Origin: Bacteriovoracaceae bacterium
GTDB taxonomy: Bacteria; Bdellovibrionota; Bacteriovoracia; Bacteriovoracales; Bacteriovoracaceae
Length of the DNA: 64,000 nt
Reading direction: 5' to 3'
NCBI GenBank assembly: GCA_025210745.1
Contig: JAOARC010000037.1
Coordinates: 124,001-188,000 of the forward strand
Of the stretch, positions 34,659 through 44,441 are shown one piece after another (within the stretch, counting starts at the first letter, position 1; each line of letters begins with the position of its first letter). A program made the translations under genes and the position numbers. The notes under the pieces were generated by a model that saw only the letters and a list, made by a program, of their open reading frames with translations, had not been told where the DNA came from and ran no database searches.

Positions 34659-35246
34659 TTAGAACTTTGCTTTACTGTGACTAAAGTATCTAAAGATTGA
34701 GTTTCCAAGATCAACAATAAGGTCTCTTCCTTCTGTGTCCATATCTAAAAAGTCCGTTAGAAAGCCTTTTTGCCTAGGACTTAAAGTTCCAAGCTTCTCC
34801 TTTATTGTTAAGTCTTTTTTATCTACAACTTCCTTTTCACCAAAAGCAACATTAACACCGCCTACTTTTGCACTAGTCATAGTTCTTGTAGTTTCCTGAC
34901 CCTGAACACCACTATCAGTCGATCTTCTATTCATACTCTCAGAATTGCCAGACACCTCTTCTTTTTGTTCTTTATAGAAGTTAACAAGATGTTTAAACTT
35001 TGAAGTAGATTCTTCTGCAATAAAATCAATGATCTCATGTAGTGGAATTGCAAGTTTTGCAACAATCATTGCAATTAACTGCGGATCCATCTCTTTAGTC
35101 TTTTGATTTAAGAACCTACTCATAGTTGAAATTCCTATTTCAAGTTTCTCTGCAAGCTCCTTTTGAGATAGTCCCCCACGTATTTGCATATACTTACGTA
35201 CAACACCTAAAAACATCTCTGTGTAATCTTGGTTAAACTTAATCAT
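34659..35246 (-). CDS. XRE/Cro-type transcriptional regulator
   Basis: 195 residues. The N-terminal helix-turn-helix (about 22-60, GLSQKELAEKLEIGISTMSRFLNQKTKEMDPQLIAMI) is of the XRE type. The middle (about 95-140) is polar linker, and the C-terminus (about 150-195, LSPRQKGFLTDFLDMDTEGRDLIVDL) is a separate small domain. A strong AGGAGG SD precedes the ATG. It is the first gene of the operon with the cysteine-rich gene and mutY, and divergent from the pentapeptide gene; the repeats at 35281-35327 are probably its operator. Confidence 0.8.
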   Translation of the reverse strand: MIKFNQDYTEMFLGVVRKYMQIRGGLSQKELAEKLEIGISTMSRFLNQKTKEMDPQLIAMIVAKLAIPLHEIIDFIAEESTSKFKHLVNFYKEQKEEVSGNSESMNRRSTDSGVQGQETTRTMTSAKVGGVNVAFGEKEVVDKKDLTIKEKLGTLSPRQKGFLTDFLDMDTEGRDLIVDLGNSIFRYFSHSKAKF

Positions 35247-35280
35247 AATTCCTCCTGGGTAAACCCTTATAATCCTTATC

Positions 35281-35327
35281 GGAATTGCAATAAAATTCCT
35301 TAATGCAATCTTATTTCTTGACGCAAT
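35281..35327. promoter_or_regulatory. Direct-repeat operator candidate
   Basis: GCAAT occurs at 35287, 35305 and 35323, exactly 18 bases apart each time. The first copy lies in an inverted repeat GGAATT-N7-AATTCC (35281-35299). The last overlaps the -35 of the divergent promoter, so binding would block it. Confidence 0.45.
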
Positions 35328-35346
35328 AAGTCATGTATGAGATACT
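35318..35346 (+). promoter_or_regulatory. Promoter of the pentapeptide-repeat gene
   Basis: TTGACG, 17-base spacer, GATACT with an upstream TG (extended -10). Expected +1 near 35353, giving a leader of about 25 bases with its SD. Confidence 0.6.
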
Positions 35347-35377
35347 GAATACAGAGAAAAACACAGGCGGAGCGTTT

Positions 35378-35827
35378 ATGAAAACTGTTATCTTAAATTT
35401 AGAAACATCAGTAAAATCAGGAAGTTATAGTTTTATTTCTGATGTTAAAGTTGAAAACACTGTTAAAGAAAATTTATTGATTTCAGGTTCAGTTTTAAAT
35501 AAAAATTATTTTGAAAACGTAATTTTTTGCAACTGTGAATTCCAAGCATCTGCAATAAAAGATGCAAAATTTGTAAATTGCTTGTTTATAAATTGCAACT
35601 TCAACTTCTGTAAGCTTGAAAATTGCAATTTTATATCGTGCACGATAGAGGGTTCCTATTTTTACCTAACCAATTCCCTTAACTGCAACTTTCTATCGTG
35701 CACATATAAAAATACGGAATGGGTTCAATCAGTTAGCAAGGATGCTTATATCTTTAATTCGAACATGGATATGACCGCAAAAGATCACTTTAATTATGAA
35801 GATCATTATGAAGCTGTAGCTGCATAA
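35378..35827 (+). CDS. Pentapeptide-repeat-like protein
   Basis: The ATG at 35378 has GGAG five bases upstream and lies after the predicted promoter; a longer frame from 35333 would start inside that promoter. 149 residues. The centre (about 40-115) is built from A/C(D/N)xxF-type units such as FCNCEFQAS, FVNCLFINCNFNFCKLENCNFISC, which stack as a right-handed beta helix. Two copies of NCNFxSCT, 20 residues apart, are encoded by nearly identical DNA with TATCGTGCAC. Function unknown. Confidence 0.75.
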   Translation: MKTVILNLETSVKSGSYSFISDVKVENTVKENLLISGSVLNKNYFENVIFCNCEFQASAIKDAKFVNCLFINCNFNFCKLENCNFISCTIEGSYFYLTNSLNCNFLSCTYKNTEWVQSVSKDAYIFNSNMDMTAKDHFNYEDHYEAVAA

Positions 35828-35918
35828 AGATATTTGCCAAGGATGGCACCTTTCTCTTTATGGATGATTTCCCATCAAAGCCACATCTTTAAGCCAACTT
35901 ATTCTAGTTTTCAGTAGG

Positions 35919-35947
35919 GGCCCACAGTTTGGGCCTTTAGTCTTTTT
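35919..35947 (+). terminator. Terminator of the pentapeptide gene
   Basis: GGCCC/GGGCC hairpin followed by TTTAGTCTTTTT. Confidence 0.7.
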
Positions 35948-37136
35948 ACTTTAAAGCTTTATAGGCATTTACTCTTCCAGCTCCAAGCATTCCCTTATAT
36001 TTTTTTCTATTCTTATCATCTATATTATCAGCACTATCTAGTAATCTTTGTAAAACATCAGATGAATTCATATTCGGGTTATGTGACCAAATAAGGGCTG
36101 CTACTGAAGCTGCTATTGGTGTAGACATACTTGTACCTTCAAGTTCACCATATCTACTTTTTCCTTCATATCTTCTTTGGACTGTTGAAAGTATAGGATC
36201 TCCAGGAGCACAAATGTCGATACCTTGACCATAATTACTAAACGAGCTTTTCCTATCAGCTCTTCTTTTGCTCGTTTTTACAGAACAAACAAGAATAACT
36301 TCTTCTATCTGCTCTCTTGGTGCATTTTTCTTACTATCGTTTCCAGCAGAATTAAAAACTAAAATATCTTTTTTTCTTGCAAGCTTTAACACATCTCTAT
36401 AGGCCATATCTTCAACAAGTCCATCAATATTATAAGAAGTAGAAATAATATTTGCTCCATTTTCAATAGCATAAAGATAAGTCTCTACAATAAGATCCGT
36501 TGTCCAAGGCCTCTCATCTCCATACCATCTAAGTGGCATAACTTTCACACCTGGAGCAACTCCTACAACACCAATATTATTATTTGTTGCGGCTATAATT
36601 CCTGCGACATGAGTTCCATGAGTTGGAGATTCTAAAACATCTACATTATTATCATTTTCAACAAAGTCCCAGCCTATCACATCATCAATATATCCATTAT
36701 TATCATCGTCAATATTATTTCCAGGTATCTCATTTGTATTTTTCCACCAGGCTGTTTGTAAATCATCATGATCTAATTCAAACTCATTATCTGTAACAGC
36801 GATAACAACTTCTTTTTTACCTTTTGTAATATTCCAAGCTTCAGTCGTTTTAATCATTTCATGGTGATATTGATCTACAAACATTGGATCTGTAACACTT
36901 TCCATGTAATCTCCATAGTAAGTATAAGTTTTATATAAATTATTAACCCCGCTTAGTTCCTCTTTTGTTTCTATTAAATGAAAATTCATTCCTAATTTTT
37001 TTTCACTAATAATCGAACTATGTTTAATCTTTCCTCTTACAATATACTGTTTTTTATTTTCTACTTTAAAAGTTACACCCTTTCTTACAGGAAGGGCATA
37101 TATATTGATCGCTAATACAAATAATAAAACCTTCAT
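35946..37136 (-). CDS. Secreted subtilisin-like serine protease (S8)
   Basis: 396 residues with signal peptide (1-15). A propeptide-like region runs to about 95. The catalytic triad is Asp116 (VIAVTDNEFE), His173 (PTHGTHVAGI) and Ser336 (EGTSMSTPIA), with oxyanion Asn in FNSAGND near 262. The DDDNNGYIDD insertion (about 143-152) resembles calcium-binding loops. It is likely exported to digest protein. The M64 peptidase gene ends on the first base of this start (TAATG), so the two are co-translated. Confidence 0.94.
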   Translation of the reverse strand: MKVLLFVLAINIYALPVRKGVTFKVENKKQYIVRGKIKHSSIISEKKLGMNFHLIETKEELSGVNNLYKTYTYYGDYMESVTDPMFVDQYHHEMIKTTEAWNITKGKKEVVIAVTDNEFELDHDDLQTAWWKNTNEIPGNNIDDDNNGYIDDVIGWDFVENDNNVDVLESPTHGTHVAGIIAATNNNIGVVGVAPGVKVMPLRWYGDERPWTTDLIVETYLYAIENGANIISTSYNIDGLVEDMAYRDVLKLARKKDILVFNSAGNDSKKNAPREQIEEVILVCSVKTSKRRADRKSSFSNYGQGIDICAPGDPILSTVQRRYEGKSRYGELEGTSMSTPIAASVAALIWSHNPNMNSSDVLQRLLDSADNIDDKNRKKYKGMLGAGRVNAYKALK

Positions 37137-38737
37137 TATTTAATCCTTATTTCTTTTTCATCTATTGTATGTTCTGACTTTTTTCTAATTTCAGGATGAG
37201 ATAAACTTACTGTGGGATAAAACTTTCCTTTTCCATATTTTTTAAGATTAACACTCCACTTACCTGCAAGTTCTTTAATCTCTTCTTTGGAAGCTCCCCA
37301 CCCTTTTTTCTTTTTGAACCATCTAATACTTAATTTTTCGATATCTAATGTTTTAACAGTATAATTTTCACCACTTTGTTCAATTTTATCTATCAAACTA
37401 ATTCGTGATAAAAACTGTAACCATATATTTTCCTGATCAATTGGACAAAAAACTTTTGATCTCATATCTCTCATTAAGCATATATTATGAGTTGGTCTAT
37501 AACCTCTTTGCCTTCCGTCATTAGCAAATACATTAAATGCACCCACCTTACTTTTAGAAAAATCATAACTTTGTGGATAAGCGTAACCATTTGCATAGGC
37601 AAGTACATTATCCCCATCCCTATTATTATCAACAATTTTTAATTCATGTTCACCTTTAGATAAGTAAACTCTTTTTGTTCTAAAAAAGCTTCTATCCTTT
37701 GTGTAAACCCCATTAATCTCAAGCTCTTTTCCATCAAGATAAACCTTTACATCATCCTTAGATTTCCATCCAACAGAACTCAGTTTTAATTCATAAAAGT
37801 ATTTACTATCATGAGGAAAGTTAAAATTTATTTTAAAATCTTTTTTAGATAGATCCTGCCATACATAAGAGCCTGTTAAAAACTCGCTATTATGAACTTC
37901 TAATTTATCTTTAATCCAATGAGTCCAAGGAACATTTTTAGATGAAGAGAAGTTAGCTCCACTATAAACTTGTCCACCATCATACTCTTCCCCAACATTT
38001 GAAAAATTGTGTCCTAGTTCGTGTCTAAGAACCATTGCTCCTGATGTTTTTGATCTTGTGGCAATAGCATATCTTCCGCCAAGACCTCCATAGTAATCAT
38101 CATTTGCAATAATAATAGGATAATCAGTGTGTGCATCGATAAGCTCTAAAGCGTCTTCGATGGCTCTTTTATTTCCAGGCATGATACCTCTTTTAGATCC
38201 CTTTGGACTTCTATATAAATCGAATGCTGTTCTTTTTGTTTTAATATCAGAGATACCTGATTCTTCACTTGCAACAAAGATAGCATAAATATTAAATAAT
38301 TTTAGGTAAGATTTAAAAGTTACCTCTTCAAACATATCCTTAACTAAAGCTTTGACATCGCTAAAGTATTTTTCTTTTTCTAAGATTGTGTAACCATCTC
38401 CAAGAAAAGTTAAAGTTATACGATTTGAATCATTACCAGTATTAATAATCTTTCTTACTTCATGAGCTACAAATAAATGAGATCTCTTTTTATGAGTTAA
38501 TAAGTTTTTATATTTTGAATCTACTGGTTCAAGTGACTCTATATAGTAAGATTCTTCAGTTTTATCTTTTTCAGATATATATTCTCGAATTTTTTTAATT
38601 ACTTTTGGCTTAAGAACTTCAGTATTAATTCTTTTAACGGATATAATATTTTCTTTGCCGTTAAAAAGTGTTTTTTTAACTAAAAGACCTGAATATGCAT
38701 TACATATAAATAATGCTGATATTAACAATAACTTCAT
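37136..38737 (-). CDS. Secreted M64-type (IgA-peptidase-like) metalloprotease
   Basis: 533 residues with signal peptide (1-16). The zinc site RHELGHNFSNVGEEYDGG (His239, Glu240, His243, then Glu/Asp) is the M64 signature, preceded by a typical ITLTFLGDGYTILEKEKY opening strand. A beta domain follows (about 290-400) and a C-terminal part with Cys. It precedes the subtilisin gene in the same operon; the pair looks like a protein-degrading exoenzyme set suited to predation or scavenging. GGAGAGA is the SD. Confidence 0.9.
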   Translation of the reverse strand: MKLLLISALFICNAYSGLLVKKTLFNGKENIISVKRINTEVLKPKVIKKIREYISEKDKTEESYYIESLEPVDSKYKNLLTHKKRSHLFVAHEVRKIINTGNDSNRITLTFLGDGYTILEKEKYFSDVKALVKDMFEEVTFKSYLKLFNIYAIFVASEESGISDIKTKRTAFDLYRSPKGSKRGIMPGNKRAIEDALELIDAHTDYPIIIANDDYYGGLGGRYAIATRSKTSGAMVLRHELGHNFSNVGEEYDGGQVYSGANFSSSKNVPWTHWIKDKLEVHNSEFLTGSYVWQDLSKKDFKINFNFPHDSKYFYELKLSSVGWKSKDDVKVYLDGKELEINGVYTKDRSFFRTKRVYLSKGEHELKIVDNNRDGDNVLAYANGYAYPQSYDFSKSKVGAFNVFANDGRQRGYRPTHNICLMRDMRSKVFCPIDQENIWLQFLSRISLIDKIEQSGENYTVKTLDIEKLSIRWFKKKKGWGASKEEIKELAGKWSVNLKKYGKGKFYPTVSLSHPEIRKKSEHTIDEKEIRIK

Positions 38738-38919
38738 AATCTCTCCTCATATAAAAAATCATATCTATAAAGATATAAAAGGTAAAACCCTGAAATTATT
38801 GAGTATTTGCAAAGTTGTATATATTACATATCTCAGCTCTTATCCTTCAAAATAATGTAAATTCAATATATAATGCCTCACATTATTTTAAAATAAAAAC
38901 CGAATTTTAAAGGGGTAAA

Positions 38920-39849
38920 ATGAAAAAATTATTTATCTTTTTGGCATTATTAACAAGCTCACTTCTATTGGCCCAAACTCCAGGACTCAATCAATCATAT
39001 ATTCTACTAGATAACGGAAAAGTTCTTTTAACAAGAGCTTACTTTCCAAACGATAATACTATAAAACTTTTTTCTCCAGCAGATTACTTATTTGACTCAA
39101 AAAATATTAAATACAAAAAAAGTAATTATATTATTGATAGAGAACAAAGATTATTTACTATAAGCTCTGATGGATTTATGTACATGTATAATGATATAGA
39201 GCTAGACTCTAGAATTATAGATGCAGGTGGTTCATTCTTTATAACAAGAAAAGGCTCTATAATTGTTATTAAAAATAATGGTTCCTACCATGAAAATTAT
39301 TATGAAACTATCAAAAGCGAATTTGGAAGTAGAATTAATGCCAAAGTTACTGGAGGTAACTTTTTTATTACAAGACAAAATGAAGTATATGCTATTAATA
39401 ATATCACAGGCAAAATAAACAAAATGAGTGTTGAAATTAATACAAATGATATCGAGCACCTTGGAAACAACTTTTTAGTAAAAAAAGATGGAGAGGTTTT
39501 TACATTTGGAATGATTAAGAATGAAAATAATAATTATAATTTAGAAACGAAGATTTATAGAAACTCTAATTTTAAAAGGATTAGACATGTTGGAGGAAAT
39601 TTCTTTTTTGACTTTGAAAATAATATTCACACAATTTCATATGATGGAACTTTAAACCAGGGCAATGAAAAAAGAAAAGTAAGAGTTTCAATATCTCAAG
39701 ATAATGTAGATCGATCTTTTAAAATTCCTTTTCAAATTGGTGGAAATTATTTTATCTACAGAGATGGAGCTGTATACATAGTAGATCATAATGGATACTA
39801 CTATCATTTAGAAACAATTGATCCTAGAATCGAAGGAACGAATAGATAG
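38920..39849 (+). CDS. Secreted beta-repeat protein
   Basis: 309 residues with signal peptide (1-19). The mature protein has at least five units of about 45 residues with the pattern hydrophobic-GG-x-FFI-x-R/K-x-G-x-V/I, e.g. GGSFFITRKGSI, GGNFFITRQNEVYAI, GNNFLVKKDGEVFTF, GGNFFFDFENNIHTI, GGNYFIYRDGAVYIV. This suggests a small propeller, probably of the RCC1-like type. Function unknown. AAGGGG is the SD. Confidence 0.65.
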   Translation: MKKLFIFLALLTSSLLLAQTPGLNQSYILLDNGKVLLTRAYFPNDNTIKLFSPADYLFDSKNIKYKKSNYIIDREQRLFTISSDGFMYMYNDIELDSRIIDAGGSFFITRKGSIIVIKNNGSYHENYYETIKSEFGSRINAKVTGGNFFITRQNEVYAINNITGKINKMSVEINTNDIEHLGNNFLVKKDGEVFTFGMIKNENNNYNLETKIYRNSNFKRIRHVGGNFFFDFENNIHTISYDGTLNQGNEKRKVRVSISQDNVDRSFKIPFQIGGNYFIYRDGAVYIVDHNGYYYHLETIDPRIEGTNR

Positions 39850-39856
39850 TTTTTTA

Positions 39857-40486
39857 TTATTTTAAATAATTAACATTTGTATTTTTAGGAATTTGAAAAA
39901 TAAAGTCTTGATTTTTTAAATTATTATTAATTCTAATAGACTTTATTTCATAAATATCATCTTGTTGCTTTTGATTATGCTTTAAAACCATTTTACTCAC
40001 TTCTAGAATAGAGTTTAAGGTACTTAGTTTTTTATTCGTAAAAAATAAAATAGATTTTAAACCAAGTTCTCTTGAAGCTTCTTGATTAAAAATAATTTCT
40101 AAAAAAGACTTTTTATTATTTCTTTTTACAACATATAATTTATTGTTCTTTAAGCCTGAGCTCAGAGCATCAAAAACTTTAGAAAAACAATACTTATTAG
40201 AATTTCCAACAGAACACTCGCCCTTTTGCCCTTGTATAAAAGGGGGAATATAACGCCAAGTTGTCTGTGAATTACAAACATAAGTAATGTCTTTTGTTTT
40301 CATAACTATATTTTTTGGAAATGAATATTTAAGACTAAGAGGTTGTCTCACTATTTTTTTTCCAATTCTTTTGACAACAATCTGCTCAATACTCGCTTCA
40401 AATTTTTTAGGAATAAAGTCTTTTGCAAAGGCTTCTAATCCAACAATAGCAAATATTAAGATAAGGATACTTTTAATTATAGTCAT
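39857..40486 (-). CDS. LolA-like outer-membrane lipoprotein carrier
   Basis: 209 residues with signal peptide (1-20). YSFPKNIVMKTKDITYVCNSQTTWRYIPPFI is the LolA core with the strand that positions the lipid pocket. LolA shuttles lipoproteins across the periplasm. It lies two bases after smc in the same direction, a placement that suggests co-transcription rather than a shared job. The C-terminal part is diverged from E. coli LolA. Confidence 0.75.
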   Translation of the reverse strand: MTIIKSILILIFAIVGLEAFAKDFIPKKFEASIEQIVVKRIGKKIVRQPLSLKYSFPKNIVMKTKDITYVCNSQTTWRYIPPFIQGQKGECSVGNSNKYCFSKVFDALSSGLKNNKLYVVKRNNKKSFLEIIFNQEASRELGLKSILFFTNKKLSTLNSILEVSKMVLKHNQKQQDDIYEIKSIRINNNLKNQDFIFQIPKNTNVNYLK

Positions 40487-40488
40487 AA

Positions 40489-43400
40489 CTAGTGTAACTG
40501 TACCGAAACTGCTTTAGATACACCTGGCTCCTGCATAGTAACACCATAAAGAGTATCGTTAAGTTCCATTGTTTTCTTATTATGTGTAATTAAGATAAAT
40601 TGAGACTCTGAACTCATCTCTCTTAATAATTCATTAAACCTTCCAACGTTTGCATCATCTAGCGGAGCATCAACCTCATCTAGTAAACAGAATGGAGATG
40701 GCTTAACTAAGAAAATAGAGAAAATTAATGAAACAGCTGTCATGGCTTTTTCACCACCACTCATTAGATTAATTGACTGCATTTTCTTTCCTGGAGGTTT
40801 AGCAATAATATCAATACCACATTCAGTAGAGTTGATATCACCTACAACTTCTAGCCTTGCTTCCCCACCACCAAAGATAATTGGAAATACTTTTTCAAAA
40901 CGTACATTTACTTCATCAAAAGCTTCTTTAAATCTCGTTTTAGATTTTTCATCAATATGATTAATTGCTGTTTCAAGGTCTTCTAATGACTTCTTAAGCT
41001 CCATTTCTTGAGATCTTAAAAAGTCATGACGTAATTTTTGTCTATCGTAGTCTTCAACAGCTTGCCAGTTAATTTCACCAAGTCTATTAAGATCACTTCT
41101 GTATCTTTTATACTTTTCTTTAGATTCTCTAAGAGCTGCTGGGAATCTTTTTTCAAAGCTATACTCTTCGTACTCAGTAATATGTTCATTACCATCGATA
41201 TCTTCAAAGATATTCATTCTAGAAATATCACAAAGATCTTCTAGCTTGCTGCTTGTAATCTCAAGAGAGCTCATTAAAATGCTTCTTAAATTTACTTTAT
41301 AAAGGTCATAAACATTTTTAACTAGGATCTCTTCATCAACAATAATTTGCTGAGTCTTAAGGTCTAATTCAACATTTTGCTTTTCAATTTTATTAATTGT
41401 TGCAGTTAGATCTTTAACCTCAGCCTCACGCTCTTGCATTCCAGTAAGTAAAGAAGTTAGCTCATCTTTAATAATATTTAAGTAGCTTTCTTTTTCGCTC
41501 ATTGTATCTGCTTGATTTGCATTATCCATTGAAAGTGTTTCTACTTCAGAATCGCACGTTTCAATTTCTTCTTCCATTGTTTCTAAAGAAGTTTTATTAG
41601 CTTCAAGCTTTTCATTATATCTTGTAATTTGGTTCTGAACATCTTCCATTTGAGATTCAAATGATTCCACTTGAGTCTTAAAAGTCTTAGCGTTAGCCTG
41701 CTTTTCTAGAACGTCAGATCTTTGAGTTTCATATTCAGTCTTAAAAGTCTCTAATTCTTCTTTAGCATCCGCTAGAATTGCTTCAGAGTTTTCAATTTTT
41801 TCATTTAGATCCAATCTTTGCTTTTGAATCGCTTCGTCTTGCTCTAATAGATCAAATTTATTTTGAGAAATTTGAACTTTTCTATTATTTAAAATCTCTA
41901 ATCTTGAAGTTACTCCCCCATGAGTCTTTTCTTTTGAATCAAGGCTTGCTTTAAATGAAGCATAGTCAGTATTTAGTTTATTGAATTCATCTTGAATCTC
42001 TTCAAACTTTTGCGTTAAAATTGCAACATCATCTTCTAAAGATTTTACTGTTTCGTCTAACTCATTAAGAGTTTCTTTTTTAGCATTAAGCTCTTCTGTT
42101 AATTCATTAATAAGGTTATTTCTTTGAACAACTCCCATAACTTCATTTTCTTTAGATCTAGCTGATACTCTAACGATATCACCATCTTTAAGTACGAATA
42201 CAGAACCATCCTTAGAAACTAATCCTCTAAAGTTTAAATCAGAAGTTAATTTAAAAGCTAATTCTGATGTTAAGTTCTCAACAACAAAGAAACCTTCAAA
42301 AAGATTATTTAAAGAATGAGAAAAAGAATCATTATTAATTTTTACAATTGAATTAATAGAATGAATTCCACTTAAGCCTTTCACTTTTAATCTTTCAATA
42401 CTTTCATCAGATACTTTGTATGAGCTTTTTGTATTAATAAAATCAAAACTATGATTTGTATTATTCATGGCCCAAGTAGAGATTGCATCGACACCTGTTT
42501 GATTTGAAACTAGTGAATCAAAAGAAGCTTCAAATAAAACTTCTAATGCTTTAGCGTACTCATCATCACATTCAACTAGGTTTCCAAGAACCTCAAAGTC
42601 TTCTCCGCCATTTTCAATAAATGATAAAGCACCTTGCTTAATTCCCTCACCAGCTTTATTTAAAAGTACTAAAGAATCTCTTTTAGATTCAATTGTAATA
42701 ACTTCTTTAGATAACTCTCTATGTTTAGAATCATTTTCTTTTAATGCATTCTTTTTAAATTCAAGATCTTCTTTTACTTTCTTAAATTCAATTTCACTTT
42801 TTTCTAAACTTTCTGAAGCTTCTTGTGTTTTCTTTCTAAGTTCAACTAGCTCATCTGAAAATTGAGCTGTATTTTTTTCGATCTCTTCGATCTCAGTCAT
42901 AATATCTTCAAGATTAGCTGAGTACTCATCGATCTTAGATGTATTTTTAAAAGCTTTTTGATCAATCTCATTAAATTCATTTCTAGCCGTCTCAAAGCTA
43001 GCATAGAGATCATCATAGCTAGCTTGTCTATCTTCCATTTGAGATTTCAGCTCTTCTAATTGCTCTTCTAAAGCATTAAAATCCATTCCTTCAAAGTTTG
43101 CATTTTGAAGTTCAGCAATTTTTTCATTTAGCTCATTAAGCTTAAGCTTTCTTTCCTCGATATCAGATAGTAGCTCTTCATTTTCAGCTGTTTTTGTTTC
43201 AATCGCTTTTTCTTTATCTTCTCTAGATCTTTTTAAGAACTTTAATCTTTCTTCACTTGCTGCTAAGGTCTTAGACATTTCGTTAAATTCAGCCTGCTCT
43301 ACATCGATTTTTTCCATAAGATCTGTTTTCTTATTTCTTTCATCTTCTAGAGCTAATTCAATTGCATCCTTTTTAAGAGTCGACTCTTCTAAAGTAATAA

Positions 43401-44172
43401 CGTTATTTTCTAAAATTGTTTTAGCGTTAATATAATCATTTAAAAAATCAAATTCTTTATGAGAATCAACAATTAAGCCATGATGTTTAATTCTATCTTT
43501 AAGTCTTCTTGCTTTTTCAGCCTTTTCAGCCTGCTTTTCAAGAGATTTTAAATTCTTATAAATTTCACTTTGAAGATCACTTAATCTATTAAGGTTTGAT
43601 TGAGTTTGTTCTATTTTCTTTAAAGAGTCTCTTTTTCTAAGTTTAAACTTAGTGATACCTGCAACCTCTTCGATCATTGTTCTACGCTCTTCAGGTTTAG
43701 CTTGAACTAATCTATTGATTTCACCTTGAGCGATAATTGAGTACGACTTAGCCCCAGCACCAGTATCCATAAACACTTCGTGAATATCTTTTAGTCTAGC
43801 TGGTTGGCCATTAATTCTATATTCAGTTTCTCCGTTTCTATAAAGCTTACGAGTTAAGGCAATCTCGGCTGGCTTACAAACTTCGCTACCAATATGAATA
43901 TGTTTTCCAGTATCGTTTTCTAATACAAGAGTAACTTCTGCAAATGAACCTGGTGTATATTTTGAAGAACCTGCAAAAATAAGATCCTTCATCTTTGTAC
44001 CTCTTAGGTGTTTAGCAGATTGCTCTCCCATAACCCAAAAAAGTGCATCAACGATATTTGATTTACCACAACCGTTTGGACCAACGATTCCCGTAATTCC
44101 TTCATCAAATTGAATAGTGGTTTTGTCTTTAAATGATTTGAACCCTTGAAGGTGTAGCCTTATAAGTTTCAT
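40489..44172 (-). CDS. smc: Chromosome segregation/condensation ATPase SMC
   Basis: 1227 residues. The head has Walker A GPNGCGKSN (31-39), a coiled coil follows to about 515, then the hinge (about 515-650), the return coil and the C-terminal head with LMSGGEKAMTAVSLIF and Walker B FCLLDEVDAPLDDANVGRF. It compacts and segregates DNA with ScpA and ScpB, which are not in this window. The start has an AAGG/GAGAGA region upstream that could serve as SD. Confidence 0.97.
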   Translation of the reverse strand: MKLIRLHLQGFKSFKDKTTIQFDEGITGIVGPNGCGKSNIVDALFWVMGEQSAKHLRGTKMKDLIFAGSSKYTPGSFAEVTLVLENDTGKHIHIGSEVCKPAEIALTRKLYRNGETEYRINGQPARLKDIHEVFMDTGAGAKSYSIIAQGEINRLVQAKPEERRTMIEEVAGITKFKLRKRDSLKKIEQTQSNLNRLSDLQSEIYKNLKSLEKQAEKAEKARRLKDRIKHHGLIVDSHKEFDFLNDYINAKTILENNVITLEESTLKKDAIELALEDERNKKTDLMEKIDVEQAEFNEMSKTLAASEERLKFLKRSREDKEKAIETKTAENEELLSDIEERKLKLNELNEKIAELQNANFEGMDFNALEEQLEELKSQMEDRQASYDDLYASFETARNEFNEIDQKAFKNTSKIDEYSANLEDIMTEIEEIEKNTAQFSDELVELRKKTQEASESLEKSEIEFKKVKEDLEFKKNALKENDSKHRELSKEVITIESKRDSLVLLNKAGEGIKQGALSFIENGGEDFEVLGNLVECDDEYAKALEVLFEASFDSLVSNQTGVDAISTWAMNNTNHSFDFINTKSSYKVSDESIERLKVKGLSGIHSINSIVKINNDSFSHSLNNLFEGFFVVENLTSELAFKLTSDLNFRGLVSKDGSVFVLKDGDIVRVSARSKENEVMGVVQRNNLINELTEELNAKKETLNELDETVKSLEDDVAILTQKFEEIQDEFNKLNTDYASFKASLDSKEKTHGGVTSRLEILNNRKVQISQNKFDLLEQDEAIQKQRLDLNEKIENSEAILADAKEELETFKTEYETQRSDVLEKQANAKTFKTQVESFESQMEDVQNQITRYNEKLEANKTSLETMEEEIETCDSEVETLSMDNANQADTMSEKESYLNIIKDELTSLLTGMQEREAEVKDLTATINKIEKQNVELDLKTQQIIVDEEILVKNVYDLYKVNLRSILMSSLEITSSKLEDLCDISRMNIFEDIDGNEHITEYEEYSFEKRFPAALRESKEKYKRYRSDLNRLGEINWQAVEDYDRQKLRHDFLRSQEMELKKSLEDLETAINHIDEKSKTRFKEAFDEVNVRFEKVFPIIFGGGEARLEVVGDINSTECGIDIIAKPPGKKMQSINLMSGGEKAMTAVSLIFSIFLVKPSPFCLLDEVDAPLDDANVGRFNELLREMSSESQFILITHNKKTMELNDTLYGVTMQEPGVSKAVSVQLH

Positions 44173-44441
44173 GCCTTAAATCTCTCTTATCTTTAAATTT
44201 TTTTCTCGTGTGTGTGTTTAAAGATTTTATCGATTTAAGGCGCGGATTGTCTAGGTTTTATCGATCTTTTAAGGTTAAATTAATATCAATTTTATAGTTC
44301 AACTTATTGAAAATATGTCCCCTGAAAAGTTTTAATAGTTCTTTTGAATTCAGAACTTGTCATCACAAGAGTCAACCTTACGCATCAAAACAAATTATAT
44401 TTATTAAAGATGTATATATATTATTACGATAAGATAAATAT
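44173..44441. other. Divergent promoter region between smc and the DUF2126 gene
   Basis: 269 bases with no supportable ORF above about 20 codons. TTTTATCGATTTAAGG (near 44226) and TTTTATCGATCTTTTAAGG (near 44255) form a partial direct repeat with a central ATCGAT palindrome, possibly an operator. Confidence 0.3.
44430..44435 (+). promoter_or_regulatory. -10 hexamer of a probable leaderless promoter
   Basis: TAAGAT with six bases before the ATG at 44442; no SD. Confidence 0.4.

Noticed and set aside
35635..35646. Perfect palindrome ATCGTGCACGAT
   Set aside because: It lies within the pentapeptide coding sequence and is explained by the repeated Cys-Thr codons; a partial copy recurs 60 bases later for the same reason.
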